Origin: Beverwykella pulmonaria
Lineage: Eukaryota; Ascomycota; Dothideomycetes; Pleosporales; Melanommataceae
Assembly (NCBI GenBank): GCA_001599595.1
Contig: BCHH01000001.1
Span: forward strand, 434,001 to 498,000
Direction of reading: 5' to 3'
Length of the DNA: 64,000 nt
Shown: positions 34,283-48,098 of the stretch, piece after piece
Layout of the letters: each line of letters begins with the position of its first letter
How positions within the stretch are numbered: the stretch's first letter is position 1
Notes under the pieces: model-generated
What the model was told of the DNA's origin: nothing
The model's database searches: none
What the model saw: only the letters and a program-made list of their open reading frames with translations
Program-made: the position numbers and the translations under genes

Positions 34283-35624
34283 CTAAATGCCGACACACAC
34301 GTAGTAATCTAGCCAAAGACCTAGAAATTCAGTTAGCATCATGATGACAGTCCGAATACAGTGGAACTTACCCGAACAGTCGGTTTTCACACTCGGGTTC
34401 CAACTATAGAAGTCGTCTAAGGCAATATTGTTAGCTGCTGCTAGATCCCAGCATCCATCCCCCAAAACAACTTTGTGAAACTTTTTGCATTGTGGGTTGA
34501 TTCCAGACTGGACGGGAGAGGGAAAGTTAGACGTCGGAGTGGGTGTGACCGAGGACGAAACCTTTGACGGCGTAGTGAATCCGACAACACTGGTACAAAC
34601 ATAGTAATCAAGCCACATGTTTGTGCATGTACTTCCAATGGCCGGGTTCCAAGATACGAGGTTCGCGAGCGTGACACCTTGGTACTTCTGGATGAGGGCG
34701 TCGCATGTTACTCCGGAGCTGACAAGGTCCCAGCGATTGCAATCCGGCGCTACACCAGCTTGTGTTGGCCCAGGAGCAGGGACAGCGCCAGGAATTGTGG
34801 AGGCTGTGGGCTTGATTGTGGAGGTAACCATCGTGGATTCAGGGACAAAGCCTTCGACCATAACGCAAATGGCATAGTCGGGCCACAGGAAAGTGCATTG
34901 GGATCCGATAGCGGGATTCCAAGCAACCAAGTCCGAGAGAGTGATTCCAGGGTATTTTGCCAGATAGACGGAGCAATCGTCTCCAGTTTTGATGATGTCC
35001 CATTGGACGCAGTTCGAAGCGACACCGGACTGTGTTGGAGCTGGTGGTGCAACTCCAGATGACTTTGTGGACGTGACAGCTACGGAGGTCGAGCTGGACT
35101 TGCTAGACACGGGAGCGCTGGTGGATGTCTGTTTGGAAGAAGAAGGGGCTGTCGAGGTTGGGTCTGGCAGGCCATAGTTCTTCTCCAGACAGTATTCGTT
35201 GCCGACGACTAAAGCATTGCAGTCGCTAACTTGTGGGTTCTGGTCATGTGAATATTTGAAATGAAAACCCTGGGCAGATTTTTATCTTACGTAGGCCTTG
35301 AATTGTGCGAGAGTGATGGTACCAAAGTCAGCCAGGGTTTGGCAAGTATCCCCTACACATTTCCCAGTAAGCAACTTGCCCACCAGAAAGTTATTGAACC
35401 ACGGATTAAAAACCTACCGTTAATTGCCTGAATGGTGTAGGTACAGTCGGCGATATACCCTTGCCGCCCTGTGTATCATCTTTAGCTTCATATCGGAACA
35501 TCACTAGGAGCGTTTGGTTTTGTTGCAACATACTATTCAACGGAGTATTTCTTCGCCCGGTGCGCGCAAAAGCGGCCGTGGGAATTACAAGGAGGAGAAG
35601 AAGGTTTTTCTGCCCGAGAACCAT
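34283..35624 (-). CDS. LysM-domain secreted protein, four LysM (369 aa)
   Basis: Five exons (35624-35534, 35468-35418, 35352-35292, 35240-34372, 34320-34283) join in frame. A signal peptide (MVLGQKNLLLLLVIPTAAFA) is followed by four LysM modules, each starting with Cys and ending with a Y-x-C-V type strand: YIADCTYTIQAIN, then CVQWDIIKTGDDC, CNRWDLVSSGVTC and CKKFHKVVLGDGC; the usual WNPA(I/V) motif recurs. The linkers are Ser/Thr/Pro-rich. LysM modules bind chitin and N-acetylglucosamine oligomers. The multi-module, Cys-rich type is found in fungal LysM effectors and wall proteins. It lies next to a 611-aa LysM gene and a chitinase, so a role in extracellular chitin binding is likely. Last exon is short (38 nt). 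Confidence 0.87.
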
Positions 35625-36918
35625 ATTGACAATTGTGAAGTGTACTTTACTTGTGGCACTATTTCATGAGGCATGGTGCAGATCCTATATATAATAGAGC
35701 AAGCTCATTAACTATTCATGTGGTATTGGTCATGCTGTAAAACCTCATCCCTTTTGAGTTTATTCTCACGAGACCATGAGGCTGTTGGGGGCTGAGGGCG
35801 GACTTGCACTATTGGCAGCGAAATTGATGGAATGCTTCGCGGAAAGAGGTTTATGGTGTGAATCCTTCTTTACTTTAGTGCAACGGCTATCTAGACCTTG
35901 AATCTTGGGGCAAAATTTCGTTCTTTACGAGGCAGATTCATGATCCTACCGGAGGAAGTCTGCATCGGGAAAGTGCTGCAGTAGTATGATCGCCAAGAAT
36001 TGAAGAGTTTTCGAGCCCAAAATATGAAATGGTTCCGGGAGAATATAGCAATGGTCCTAAATTTTCTCGACTATATGTGGGGAGTGTAATTCACAAATTA
36101 AGGAGATTGACTTCGCAGGGGTCAGCAATATTTGGCCCTGATGTTAACAGTCATTTGGTTGGTACGACTAAGCGAGTGATTGACTGATTTTCGAGTCAGT
36201 CCATTTTCAAATAAGATAATTCATGGCGGCATTTTTATTAAATTGATTGGTTGCGTTGGTCCCTTTCTATGGGACTCATTCGTATAACAGGGGTATGAGT
36301 TTGTTTAGGATAGAGCTCTTGGGCTCGAATCCTTGTGCTACACAAATCATTCCACCCACCCTATCTGCTTCATGCGCTCATCGTCCAATTTTCAGGTGTT
36401 TTATAATCCCTTAGCCCATCTACTGTTTCTTCGCGCACCGTTCATGCATTTTGATCCTATTTGTCGAACCCCCAATCAAAAACAAGCTTGAGACCTCGGC
36501 TTCATTGGCTTGAATTTTCACGACTGTGAGCTTACCGTTGCCATTTCGTAGAGTAGGCGATATTCAACCTCTTTGGGAAGTCAAATGATGAGTATCACGT
36601 TATCAATTATCAGGCAGCACTGCAATATAACATTGCATCCTTGTTATGCACCTCAAACCCTTCATAACTTGGTAGGACAAGGTACCTACAGAGAAAAACG
36701 TTTTCTCCAGACCAAAGTAGTAAATGACCAGAAGTACACAGTTCGACTTATGGTCACCACCACACTATAGCTGTCGTACCATATCTAAAATAGCACAGTA
36801 ACAGGTGAGATTGAAATTCAGAGTATTTATTGAAAGGAATCTAATGCATGCGATATCGAAAGCCTGGTGTGCCGTGACATGCTACATTGAAGGCCGAACC
36901 GCAAAACCATCAGCGCTC
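35625..36918. other. Intergenic region between two LysM genes
   Basis: No supportable gene in 1.3 kb. A GGCTCGAATCC sequence near 36330 resembles a tRNA T-loop, but no acceptor or anticodon arms could be folded around it. Confidence 0.4.
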
Positions 36919-38931
36919 CTAGGATGCGGGAGCCACAACGTTCTCCTGCACGCAGTAGGACACTCCCAGCTGCATAGTTCGGCAGTCACTTCCGACGGAT
37001 GGGTTCATTTGATAGAACTGAGCGATGGTTAGTTCGAATGCATCGAGAATTGCTGCGCATGAGTCGCCGTCCATAACATCCCAGTACACCCGGCAGTCTA
37101 AGACCGTATCCGATGGGACAGACGATAATGGGTCTTTGTTTTCGTCGCCGACTTGCGGGACTATTTTGGGTAAAATCAGTTTTTTGTTCACGAATATCTG
37201 GGTCAGCCAGAATGTACGTACAATCGTGTGGTGGCGCCAGTGCAGTGCAATATCGGAATCCAGGCTGGATGAAGCATTCACCGGTTGTGTCCACTTGAGT
37301 CTGTGCATCAGGGTTCCACGACAGAAATTCTTCGTAGGGCGCCCAGTGTGCTTTTGCAAACGAATAGCAAGGTTCAAAAGTGGTGCTGGCTGTGAAGTTG
37401 CCCTGGGAGCTTTCGTAACCTACACAATCGGTGCGTGTGCCGTTTGCGAGCGGTAAAGGCGTCGCAGTGGTGTCTGGCCAGGTGATGGTAGCGGATGGTA
37501 AATTCCAGAAGTTCGTCATGGATGTTGGGACTGGCGTGCCGCTGATGTAGGAAGTGATGTCGCCGACTGGTCGAACGCAGTAGGCGGACCCAATGACCAA
37601 ATTCGTGCAATCTGCGTTCACACCAGGGTTGAGTAGATGGAAGTCGCCTTCGGTGATGGCGTTCTTCATCAACACCGCAGCGCAGTTATCGCGATCTCCA
37701 ATGGTATAATATTGGCCGCAACTTCCCGTTACCCCATCTGCTACATTTCCAGGAGCGGGCCTAAATCAAAAGGAGTCAGAATGTAATACAGCAAAATGCT
37801 TTATGATTGGATTTCGATCACTTACGTAGGGGTGGGCGCTGGGCCCGGTGTTGGTGCTACAGTGGTGGGTGGCTTGTAGTCGCCACCTGGATTGTTCACA
37901 CAGATTGCAGACCCAACAAGATCTGCGAGGTTGCTACAGTCGTTTCTTATGTTCGTGTTCCAAGAGATTAATTGCGTCTGGGTGAATTTTGAGACGCCCA
38001 GAGAGACAAAGTTATCGACGACAGTCGTACAAGTATCGTTAGCTGTGACAGTATACAATTTGCAAGCCTTTTTCCGGATGCAGAGGACCAATCCTGCAGT
38101 CGGAGAAGTACTACAGTCGGCAATGACGTTGTTGTTTGAAGTGAGCAGCTCATTTACTGTGATACTGTTGGCGCTCGCAATGGACTGGCAACTGTCACCG
38201 GAAGTGACTGTATATTTCGTCCCGCTACATGTGGCCGAAGTTGGCGTTGGAGTGGATGGACTTCCGGTGGGAGTAACATCGACGCTGGTCGGTTTTACAT
38301 ATGAATAGGCGGCCGTGCTTCGGCAACTCACCGTAAGGCTGGAATGCACCGAGCTAAGTTCGTCCGAGTAGGCAAAGGGACTCTTCAGGTCTGCTGTAAT
38401 ATCAGACAAATAGCAGTCATTGCACTGATTTGTTCCGTTTGGCGGAAAGAAACTAAGCAGTCCGTCGGCGTCCGTGGTGTTAAAGGACGCATACCAGATG
38501 TTGCAATAGTCGCGAGTTGTTCTACAAGTAGTACTTAGAGGCCTGCCTCAGAATTTCTAAATCATGGCTTACCGAGATTTCCGGCAGACGGTATCGAAGG
38601 TAGTTGTGGTTTGGTCAACCAGAACGACTGGCTGGTACCAGAGGCCGTTTGAATCTTGATATGTATATGAACCACAAGCATCTGCGACGGGCTGGCGGCG
38701 CGCAATGAGCGCAGTCCTACAGGCTGTAGTGCAGACAATGTCTAAATCAAGTCGATCATAGAAGTTCTGACGATCAAGACGCCGAATATAATTGTCACAT
38801 GTGTAGGTCGTGTTCAAAGCCTGGGTGCAGGCATCTGGGGCATCCGCAAGAGGGTCTGGGGGAATAACGTTAATAGCCGTAGCTACAGAAGAAAGAAGAG
38901 TAGCAACAGTGAAACCAGTGACGAGTAACAT
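36919..38931 (-). CDS. LysM-domain secreted protein, about five LysM (611 aa)
   Basis: Four exons (38931-38573, 38521-37826, 37760-37222, 37160-36919) give 611 residues. A signal peptide precedes a Cys-rich N-terminal region of about 190 residues with paired cysteines (CNDCYLSD) that fungal LysM proteins next to class V chitinases commonly carry. LysM modules follow at about 218-268 (CSGTKYTVTSGDSC), 273-328 (CKLYTVTANDTC), 366-416 (CGQYYTIGDRDNC), a degenerate one around 450-510, and a last one ending YCVQENVVAPAS. It is transcribed away from the killer-toxin-like chitinase with 475 bp between the two starts, a pairing known from other filamentous fungi, where the two are co-expressed. It probably binds chitin and delivers or shields substrate; the exact role is inference. 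Confidence 0.87.
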
Positions 38932-39406
38932 TGTGCAAAACGAATGTAGTGAATTGATGCGATCGAAAATTCTGCTGGCATGGACGCGGCGAACTCGAGA
39001 TATCCCCAAATTCAATGCTTCCAACCCTTCTCACGGGGATTCAAATCCATAAAGATTTCCCCTGTCCACTCGCTTCAATATGTACGTGGTCTTACTGAGC
39101 ACACCCTCTTGGTTTGGTAAGTGGCACCAGGAAATTGGCTTGGCCCTGTCCGTGGCCCAATGGCCCCATTGGGATGCCGGACCAAAATAATTGTTTGATG
39201 GTCTGGTCAGATTCAGCCTTGCGTAGGTGGTGTGACAAGCATCGGAAAATGAGTTTTCTTTGGGAAAAAGCGACTAGGGCAGCAGCTCGAGTGTGTATTC
39301 ACTTGAGGATATCTCGTTCGGAGGCAGTCTCTCAACCTTTTGGAAGGCAATTTCCTCAGTCTCACTCATAGTCATTCATTCTGCGCTGCGCTGTGCAACC
39401 GTAAAC
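38932..39406. promoter_or_regulatory. Divergent promoter of LysM and chitinase genes
   Basis: The 475-bp gap separates the two start codons and holds no open gene, so it must contain the promoters of both. Shared regulation of LysM protein and chitinase is therefore plausible. No specific factor site could be assigned. Confidence 0.6.
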
Positions 39407-42400
39407 ATGCCGTTTTATTGCATCGCGCTCTTTTTTTACTTTCTTTCTCTATCTTCATACTGCTCAGGGCAGCACTTCGCTCAACATGGCCACCATCCTA
39501 CGGCTTACGTTCACTCCAAAAGAGAAGATACTACAAACTCATCCACCGTGGATCCCAGAATCATGCCTCTCAAAGCTGAAAATATATCCTTTTTCGCAGA
39601 TGCACCAAATAACTTTCTCATGAGACAGCCATGGAGCGCGGAAAATGTCACTGAAGCCAAGTTCCACGCCAAGTTTGCCCCGGCACTTGATCTGGTCACG
39701 ACTACAGCTGCAACCACTGACGACTACACCTGCAGTGCGAGCAAGCCTTGTCGTAATCATTTGGCTTGCTGCAACGGAGTAACTGGTCAGTGTGGATATG
39801 GCCTCGAATATTGTGGTACAGATGTCTGCATTTCCGACTGCGATGCCAAAGCAGAATGCGGTCAATATGCGGCGGCAGGGAAGGAGGAGTGTCCTTTGGT
39901 AGGTTTAAGTCCTGGCTATTTCACTGTGTCATGTGAATAATGTATCCTCTAAAAATTATTAACACTTGGGCAGAAAGTGTGCTGCTCAAAATTCGGCTTT
40001 TGTGGCACAACGTCCGAATTTTGTGGCGACGGATGTCAAAGCAACTGCATCGACCCAAAGCCTTCTGGCAGGCGAGCTAAGAATCCTCAAAGCCGAGTCA
40101 TTGCGTACTACGAAGCATGGTCTCCTTCTAAAGCATGTGGCAATATGGAGCCCACCGAGATTCCCGTTGAAGGACTCACTCACCTCAATTTTGCGTTCGG
40201 TTACATCACACCCAATACGTACAACATCGCTCCAATGGACAGTCGTACATCCGAGAGCATGTTCACTCAAGTTACTTCAACAAAAGAGCGGAACGCAGAT
40301 CTCAAGGTTTTCGTTGCTCTCGGAGGATGGACCTTCAATGATAACGGCACAGACACTCAACCCGTGTTTTCAAACCTATGCAAGACAAGGCCAGCACGAT
40401 CTCGATTCATCAGCAATCTGGTGGCTTTCATGTCCCAGTATGGATTTGATGGAGTGGATATAGACTGGGAATACCCTGGCGCTGGAGGTGCGTTGTGATC
40501 CATAGTGTTCCCTCCAACTCAAATACTAATGAAAATCCAGACCGAGGCGGAACTCCAGATGATGCAAAAAACTTTGTTCTTCTTGTGCAAGAATTGCGTA
40601 CTGCCTTCGACGGAGAAGGGAAAAGCTGGGGTATCAGCTTCACAGTGCCCACGAGCTATTGGTATTTGCGTTGGTTTGACGTAGCAGGCATGGCAAAATA
40701 TGTTGATTGGATGTAAGTCATTCCCACTCCACTCACTCCACTTGTCTCTTCCAAATACTGACCTGTTTCCTAGAAATGTCATGAGCTACGACTTGCACGG
40801 TGTGTGGGATAAGCTCAATCCTATCGGAAGTATTGTCAACCCGCACACCAACTTGACTGAAATCGACGACGCTCTCAAGCTTCTCTGGCGTGTAGGCATT
40901 GCTCCTGAAAAGGTTGTTTTGGGTATTGCTTTCTACGGCCGTGCTTTTCAACTGGCGGACGGCAGTTGCACCCAATCAGGTTGTCCATTCGCTGGGCCAG
41001 CGTCGAAGGGTATCTGCACTGGAGAGGAGGGGATTCTATCCTACATGGAAATTCAAAATGTCCTTCAACGTACTGGCGCTAAGCCTACCTACGACAAAGC
41101 CGCCGGCGTCCAATACGTGGTCTTCAACGGAAATCAATGGGTGTCGTACGATGATGCCACAACCATCCAGCAGAAGATCGATTTTGCAAAAGACCGAGGT
41201 CTCAGCGGCCTGATGACTTGGGCGGTTGACCTTGACGACGACAAAAACTCTCTTCTGAAAGTGATGTCGGGAAAGTCTTTTGATAGCACCCAATGGGGAA
41301 CCGGAAACTCTAAGGCTGTATCAACCTTACAATCTGATCTGGGTTCCAAATGCATTGTAACCAACTGCCATGCGATGGGCCAAATGTCCTGTCCAAACGG
41401 TTATCTCTTCCAGACATATCTCTACGGGCCCGGCTATACTCTCGCTAGCTCCATGCCGTGTCCATCCACGCAGCAACGGTCGCTTTGCTGTCCTGCGGAT
41501 CACAATCCCGATCGTGCCCAATGCCATTGGTCGTCATGCGGCTGGCCATGCGATAAGGGTGAAACATATCTCACCAGCGATTGGGTAGGCGATAAAGCGA
41601 ATGCAGCATGTTCTCCTCGAACTGGTACAAACTATCGCAATTACTGTTGTAAAGTTGACAATATGAAGCAGTACTACGATTCTTGCAAATGGAGCGATTG
41701 TAGTAAGACGCCAAAGTGTGGACAGAAAGGTATGGAAGACTACTCTCAAGAGCTGAGCACAGCATATTCGTGGACAGAGGGCCTTCCAGGACTCTGTCCC
41801 AGGGAGTTCTGCCAGTTCTCGGACAAGTGCGAGCAGAAATCAGCCAAGTTCTGTTGCAAACCCAGTAAAGTATGAAACTCTTAGTTACAACCTTCGTTGA
41901 GGAATTTTGCTAACTCTCTACTTTTAACTTTCCAAAAGCTCAAATCTTGCACATGGCGAGGTAGTCCCAACGGAGTCGCAATCGGTATATCGAGCGGTAA
42001 GGACACCTGCTACAACAATGAGTGTCTGTCAGGAGAAATTGTATTCGACAGAGCCATAGATGGCGACAACCCGAAAGAACCTTGTTACACTACTTCCCCA
42101 AAAGTTCTCTGCTGCAAGCCAGGAGATGGCGCACTCGGTAATTTCGACATTGACCCCGCCCATCTCGTTCCAGAGGATCTTCGTCAGGGCACTGACATTA
42201 GTGTCGGAAGTCACATTAGTGCACAATCACCAAATACGGCCGAGTTCTTTACCTTTATGAGCGTGATAGGAGCGAAATCGGATGTTATCAGTTTGGACAA
42301 ACGCGACGGGTCTCATCTTGAGTTCTTTGATTGCAGTCCCACTCCTGGTCGCCAAACAGTTAAGGTCATCTGTACGAATACAACCAAGGGCTCTAATTGC

Positions 42401-45221
42401 AATGACGTTCGTGAAGGCGGCCTTTGGGGAACAGTTGTTCGATTGCCTGAAGGATGCGGTCGCAGTCGCTGGGCTCGAGCTATCTCCATGAGTGAGGCTA
42501 CCGAGCAGCAATTGCCACGACACTTAGAGAAAAGAAACTTTCCGTCTGATGCAAAGGTCTATCATTTCACCTTTGACTACAACTTCCAGAACCTTAAGCG
42601 GGCGTCGAGCAAAATTGCTTTCCGAGTCGATCAATCGAATCTGGCCAACTACTGGAGCAATATCGTAGACTCGGCGGCGAAGCGCGATGAAAATCCTCTA
42701 GAAAGGCGCGAGCGAGAGGAGCTTAGAGCGTTCTTTGCCAACCAAACAAGTAACTCTGAACTGCACAAGAAGACTCCACACGAATTGTATGGCCACTACA
42801 AGCGTTGGTTTGGAGATGACGCTGGAAAATTTGCTAGTAGTAAGCGACCTTCATGTTTACCTTATCTCAAGAAGCGGAACCTGACTGTTTGTAGAAGCTA
42901 CCAGTGGCGACACGGGCGGTTTTGAAAACTCTTTTGATTTTACTATGGCTAGTCTTAACTATGGCTATCGCGACGAAATCACCTGCACATTTGGCAATTC
43001 CAAGTACAATGCCGTTGGAGAGATCAATGCTATTGGCAAAGTGACTGGCAAGGTAAAATTCGGTGCTACCATGTACGGTGAGCTGTGGCCTAACTTTGGA
43101 TTCCGAGAGAGCTATGTATACATGCGCGGCTCTATCAAGGGAGACTTTGCTCTAGAGGTTACTTCGGATAACGTCTGGGACCACACGTCCGATAACCTGG
43201 AATATGTGAAGCAATTCCAGATTCCTAGGACTAGCTACGAGATTGATGGCATTGGGCAGATCTATCTATACGCTGGAGCCCGCGGAAAAGCCTATGCGAA
43301 GGGAGAATGGAGCGGCAGCATCAAAATTCCTTGGAAGTGGCAAACGCAGGCCATATCGCTGACCGTTCCCTCCAACGCGAATATCCCTGACTCGGCCGCA
43401 TTTGAGAAGGATGGTATGGATATCGGTGCCTCTGTCACACCCAAGTATGCCCAGGGCACCGACAAGCTGCAGATGTCTATATCTATCAAGCCTTATGTTG
43501 GGCTTGGCTTCGGAATAGGAGCAGGAAATCCCAAGGACAAGAATTACAACTTCTTGCATGCTGCTGGACTGGAAATGGAGACTGAGATTCGCAGCATGAT
43601 TGAAGTTAGCCATAATTCTGATCTGAAAGAGGTTTGTGTCAATATATACGGCCAGGTGGGAGTAAACGGCGTGGCGATATCGCCGTAAGTGTAGCCGAGT
43701 TCAGCATCTCAGCATCGACGGCAGTTAACACGTTATCAGGCTCGCTGGTTGGCTGCTTGGTAAAGACCGGACAGAGTATTCGTTGTGGCATAGTGGCCTG
43801 GCGTCAGTACACTCACAGGTGAGAACCTTTGATCATTACTAGCTGTAGAGAAACTAACAATATATACTGCACAGTGTTTTGTTACTGGAGAGATAGGGAA
43901 GAGGACGCTTCCACGTGGCATACCCACAACGCCTGCTGATCATATCGGACCGGAGGAGCATCTCAAACGAGATATCTCTATACTCGCAAAGCGTACCGAC
44001 GGCATTTCATGCCGAAATGACAAAACTCAAGTCGACCCAGATATTGATTGCTCTAAGTGCCTCATAGATAACGGGTTCGCTACCGATTATGACACCGGGG
44101 ACCTTGTTGTAGACACCGATCTCTGTGATATGAAGCGCGACGTTGGTCTGCAGCGCCCGCGGCAACTAGCCCTCTTTCTTCGCAACGAAACGACCATCGA
44201 CAACATCGCATCACATGCTCATTTGGACAAGAGAGCAAGCACGTCTTACAAGATTCTAAAGTGCCGATTAGATTGGGTAAGCGATTCATATGACTCTTGC
44301 ACCAAGTTCCAGGAGAAGACTGGGAAGATGTACTACGACCATGTCGATCAGAAAAGCTGTACCGATTTCCAAGTTAAGCCATATTCGACGTCTCAAAGAA
44401 GTGCCAAAGGGCAATATGCGAGTAAGTCATGCTATCTTCAAGTGGGAAATACATTGAATCGGCATCTCTGCTAACAATTTGTCCGTAGCCGAGCACGTTT
44501 ATGAATTGAACTTCATCAAAGAATTCCTCGAGTTCCTCCGTTCCCAAACCTATCATGACGCGGTGAAGGAGGACAGTAAGTACAAGGGGTTGGGCTGCTC
44601 CGACCTGACCAACGTTTTCAAGGCGAAGACCAACGGCAAGGAAAACCTCAACATAATAATGGCCAAGCTCGGAAGTCGTGCCAATCCAGATCTTCTCGCC
44701 ATTCTGTTCAAAGATATCAATGGCATGAAGTTCCGCGCTTTGGCAAGGGACACCAGGTCGTCTATCGTAGGTTCAGACACATGGAAAAAGTCAACCTGGC
44801 GAGAGAAGTACTCCCACCTGAAGCGTGCAGGTGGCGTGGCATCGTACATGAAAACACCCGAGATCGAGAAGATGTTTGTTGACGCGAGCAACGGTGTGTA
44901 TGATGCATTGGGTACCATTGATGCCACTCCCCCGTGGTTCCTACAAGCCAGATACGCATTATGGATGGACCATTTGATCAAGGCATATAACGAAGGCATG
45001 AAGTCTTTCCTTCAGTCCAAGGCTAAAGAACTGCTTGACCAGCACAAGTCCGGTTCTACGACTGGCTATACGCAGTCTGAGGTGGATAATCTCGAACGCA
45101 TGGCGACGAAAGGCAATCCCAACTTCGACATGTGGTGGTCACGTAAGTTCCCTTCATATTCCCGCATACATATATTGTGATGTCTTCTGACTTCTTTCTA
45201 GCGACCGGTCTCAAGAAGTAG
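39407..45221 (+). CDS. Killer-toxin-like GH18 chitinase (class V, 1754 aa)
   Basis: Ten exons (39407-39898, 39974-40487, 40541-40712, 40774-41869, 41939-42839, 42895-43684, 43740-43818, 43875-44421, 44489-45142, 45202-45221) join in frame. A signal peptide is followed by two hevein-like Cys-rich chitin-binding modules (about 109-190). The GH18 domain has the catalytic DGVDIDWEYP at 323-332 with acid Glu330. A long Cys-rich region with CCxxDxxxCxW-type repeats follows (about 560-760), then a region of some 990 residues with WLLGKDRTEYSLWHSGLA and other segments seen only in fungal proteins related to the Kluyveromyces killer toxin. Such proteins cut chitin in the target wall; the tail is thought to aid entry. 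All catalytic residues are intact and no break was found. The last exon is only 20 nt. Target organism and any killing activity are unproven. Confidence 0.88.
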
Positions 45222-45388
45222 AATGGAAATGGTCTTGTGCGGCAATATTCCTCGTAAATTTCATCGCGGTATATGAATAGCTACATTCTTTCGTTCAAAA
45301 AAAAGCATTATCGCATGAATTATGTGTATTCTGCTTTCTCAACTTCAAATCCGTCTTCTCATACTATTTTCTATCAGTAACAATTCTA

Positions 45389-47395
45389 TCATTTCTTTCC
45401 TTCCTTCTCCCTTTCCTCTTCCTGACCAATAAACCCCAACACCCGTCTTAAAACCCTCCTCAACCTCTCCATCTCCTCTCCACCCTCCCTCGCTCTCCAT
45501 GCAACAACGCAATCGGGCCTCACGAGCACAGCGCCCTCCTCCTCGACGCCCTTCTTCCTCTCCCAATCCAGATACATATCTTCCCACTCCAGCCCCCTCC
45601 CTACACCTACAACTTTAATCCCAATTCCCATCTCGCTCTGCACCGCCTCCGCAGCCTCCCTCCACGCCTCGCCTCCTATCCCTGTGAATAGTGTAAAACG
45701 ACCTTTACCTGCAACATCAAGAGTAGATACCAGGGGACCGGGAACAGCAGTATTGAGCCAAACGTGCGGGAGGCGACGTCCAGGGTATGTACTCGGTGTG
45801 TGATACAATTCTGCATCAACGGCTTCTCTTCCCTGGGGCTTATACGGCTCCGGCTCGTCCTCAAAATACACACCCAGACTAGTATATAGCTGATTCATCT
45901 CAACACCCAACGCATGCATCTCATGCTGCATATCCTGCAACCTCTTCTTCAACACCTTCCTCCTCTCTTTGCCCTCCTTCGAGGCCTGCTTCAATTCCTT
46001 GATGCCAACAAGTCGTTCTTCGGAGGAGGAGCCAATGGGAGCACATCCTAGCGCTTGCCACACCCCGATGTGTTTGCGTAGGATATTGTTAGATGCTGTG
46101 ACGAGTTGGGCACCGACGGGTTGGCGCTCGGTGTTGTATGTGTTGAGGAGGGAGGGAGATGCGACGCCTTTCAGGACGAGGTTGAGTTTCCAAGCCAAGT
46201 TGTAAGAGTCTTGGATACATGTGTTAGAACCTAGGCCTAGCGTGGGCGGCTGCCGATGGATGGCGTCGCCGAGGCAGAATCTATTCATCATCAGTTGTGT
46301 GCTCCCCGTTCACCTTTTTGGTGAGAAAGGGAATAGGGGGAAGAAGGGTACTCACACATTTCCTTTGGATATTACATCTGCACTAATCTCATTGATAACC
46401 CACTTATTCACCTTCAACACTTCGACCTCCACACTCTCATCCCCAATGATATCTCTAACCAACTCCCTCCACTCCTCGAAACTCTTTCCCTGAGGCAACA
46501 CATCTGAACCTTTCGGAAACAACACGAACATCCACTCATGCCACGGCTTCACCATCCGTGCGACAGCAATATACGAGTGATCCCTCTCCAATCTTAAGCA
46601 CCAATGTAAATTCCCATCGCGATATGGCATAATATGCGAGAGATCCGCATTGACGAGAATATTACATGCCGTACCTCCACTCGGAATAACCGTCATTGGA
46701 AGGTCGAGGGTACGGGCAACGGTGCTGCGGGCACCGTCTGCGCCGAATAAGTAGGTGGTGAGGATGTGGTATTGGATCCCTGTGACGACGTCCTGGACAA
46801 GGCAGTCTGACTTCCCCGTCTCTTTGTCCTCGCTGAAGGATAAAAGTTGCGTATCAAACCGCACTTTGAAGCTGTGCGTCGTAGCGTGCTTGATCAGCAC
46901 GGGCTCGAGCAGACTCTGTGGTAAATCCATGTGATGGCACGGACTGGCCGTTTCGTAGTCGCCCATGCGGTCGCCGTTCCCCCAGCTGTAGTTGCGAGCG
47001 TATTCTTCGCCGGCCATGGTTTCACACCACCTGACCCCTCGTCAATCCAATTTTTTAAAGTATCACCCCGAAGAGATTAGGAGGATCTATGCATACCGAT
47101 AGTTCTTAATCGTCCGTCCAGCATGCCCCAACTTCACACACTCCTCCCAGAGCCCAATATCTCTCAGACACTCCATCGCAGCCATGTTGTTAATATGTGC
47201 CCGCGGCGTATCTGCAGTCCCCGGCGCGGCACTAATCATGATTCCCGCAAGACCATATTGCGCAAGGAAGCACGCGAGTGAGGCTCCCGCAGGCCCGGCG
47301 CCGACAATGAGGAGATTGGTCTCCACGGGCATTGTGCATCGGGATGAAGGAGGTATATTATTGATGGCTACAGCTTGGGGGGATGTTGGGTTCAT
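45389..47395 (-). CDS. FAD-dependent aromatic-ring monooxygenase
   Basis: Three exons (47395-47097, 47030-46356, 46280-45389) give 621 residues. The N-terminal dinucleotide-binding motif LLIVGAGPAGASLAC lies at about 30-43, and the second FAD motif is CLGDAIHRQPP at about 327-337, both canonical for class A flavin monooxygenases (phenol 2-monooxygenase and 2,4-dichlorophenol 6-monooxygenase type). Between them GADGARS marks the DG motif. The C-terminus is thioredoxin-like with a Lys/Glu-rich end. Such enzymes hydroxylate phenols with NAD(P)H and O2. No signal peptide, so cytosolic. Substrate is not predictable. Immediately downstream of the chitinase gene but converging with it, so probably unrelated. 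Confidence 0.86.
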
Positions 47396-48098
47396 GATGG
47401 TTACACGAATACGATTGAGGCCTTCGTCCAACGTGAGAAGCAGCGATGCTGTATTATAAACAATCCAGACAAAGCAACCAGCACCTGTAAGCTTATTTGC
47501 TCAAAAAACTCTAGTTCTAATGTAAGCGCTGTCTTATATAATGACAAGACGCAACGCTGCTTACCCCACGATATACACTCTACCAACCGGTGCTCCTGCA
47601 ATGCTTCGGTATATATTTTCGTCAGACCCGCATATCAAACCGGGTAATGCATATTATGGTCCCGATGTACGAACGGGTCATGGTTCCCGAAGTCTTTTGT
47701 GTTTGAAGCTGGTGATTTTCATAATATGTGAACACCCCAACAATATGGTGCGCTTCCAAATACTCTGCGGATACAAGCGGGTGGGAAATCCAGGAAGCTG
47801 TCAAAAATTGGTACCAGAAAGAGCCCACAAACCATGAGTTCCCTATGTGATCGCCTCTAATTATTGTAGCAAAGTAGGGGAGTCTACAAGTGTCGGAAAC
47901 TATATTACTTCCCCATACACTCCATATTCGGGGTTCCACCGTCCTTGTAAACGAGCCTCCAGGGCAGCCAAAACCGGCAAATGTTTAATCACGGCTAAAA
48001 CTAACGTCATTGCATGTTCACGTTTGAGGTGTTCCGTATGACTTACTTTAGGGCTGACATTAGCATCAGCAAAATGTAAATTAGAATCTGGTTACTGT

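Noticed and set aside
36290..36350. Possible tRNA because of a GGCTCGAATCC T-loop-like sequence
   Set aside because: No matching acceptor, D or anticodon stems could be folded around it.
38340..38390. Possible extra intron (donor GTGAGT) in the 611-aa LysM gene
   Set aside because: Removing it shifts the frame and destroys the LysM modules; the open reading frame through it is coherent.
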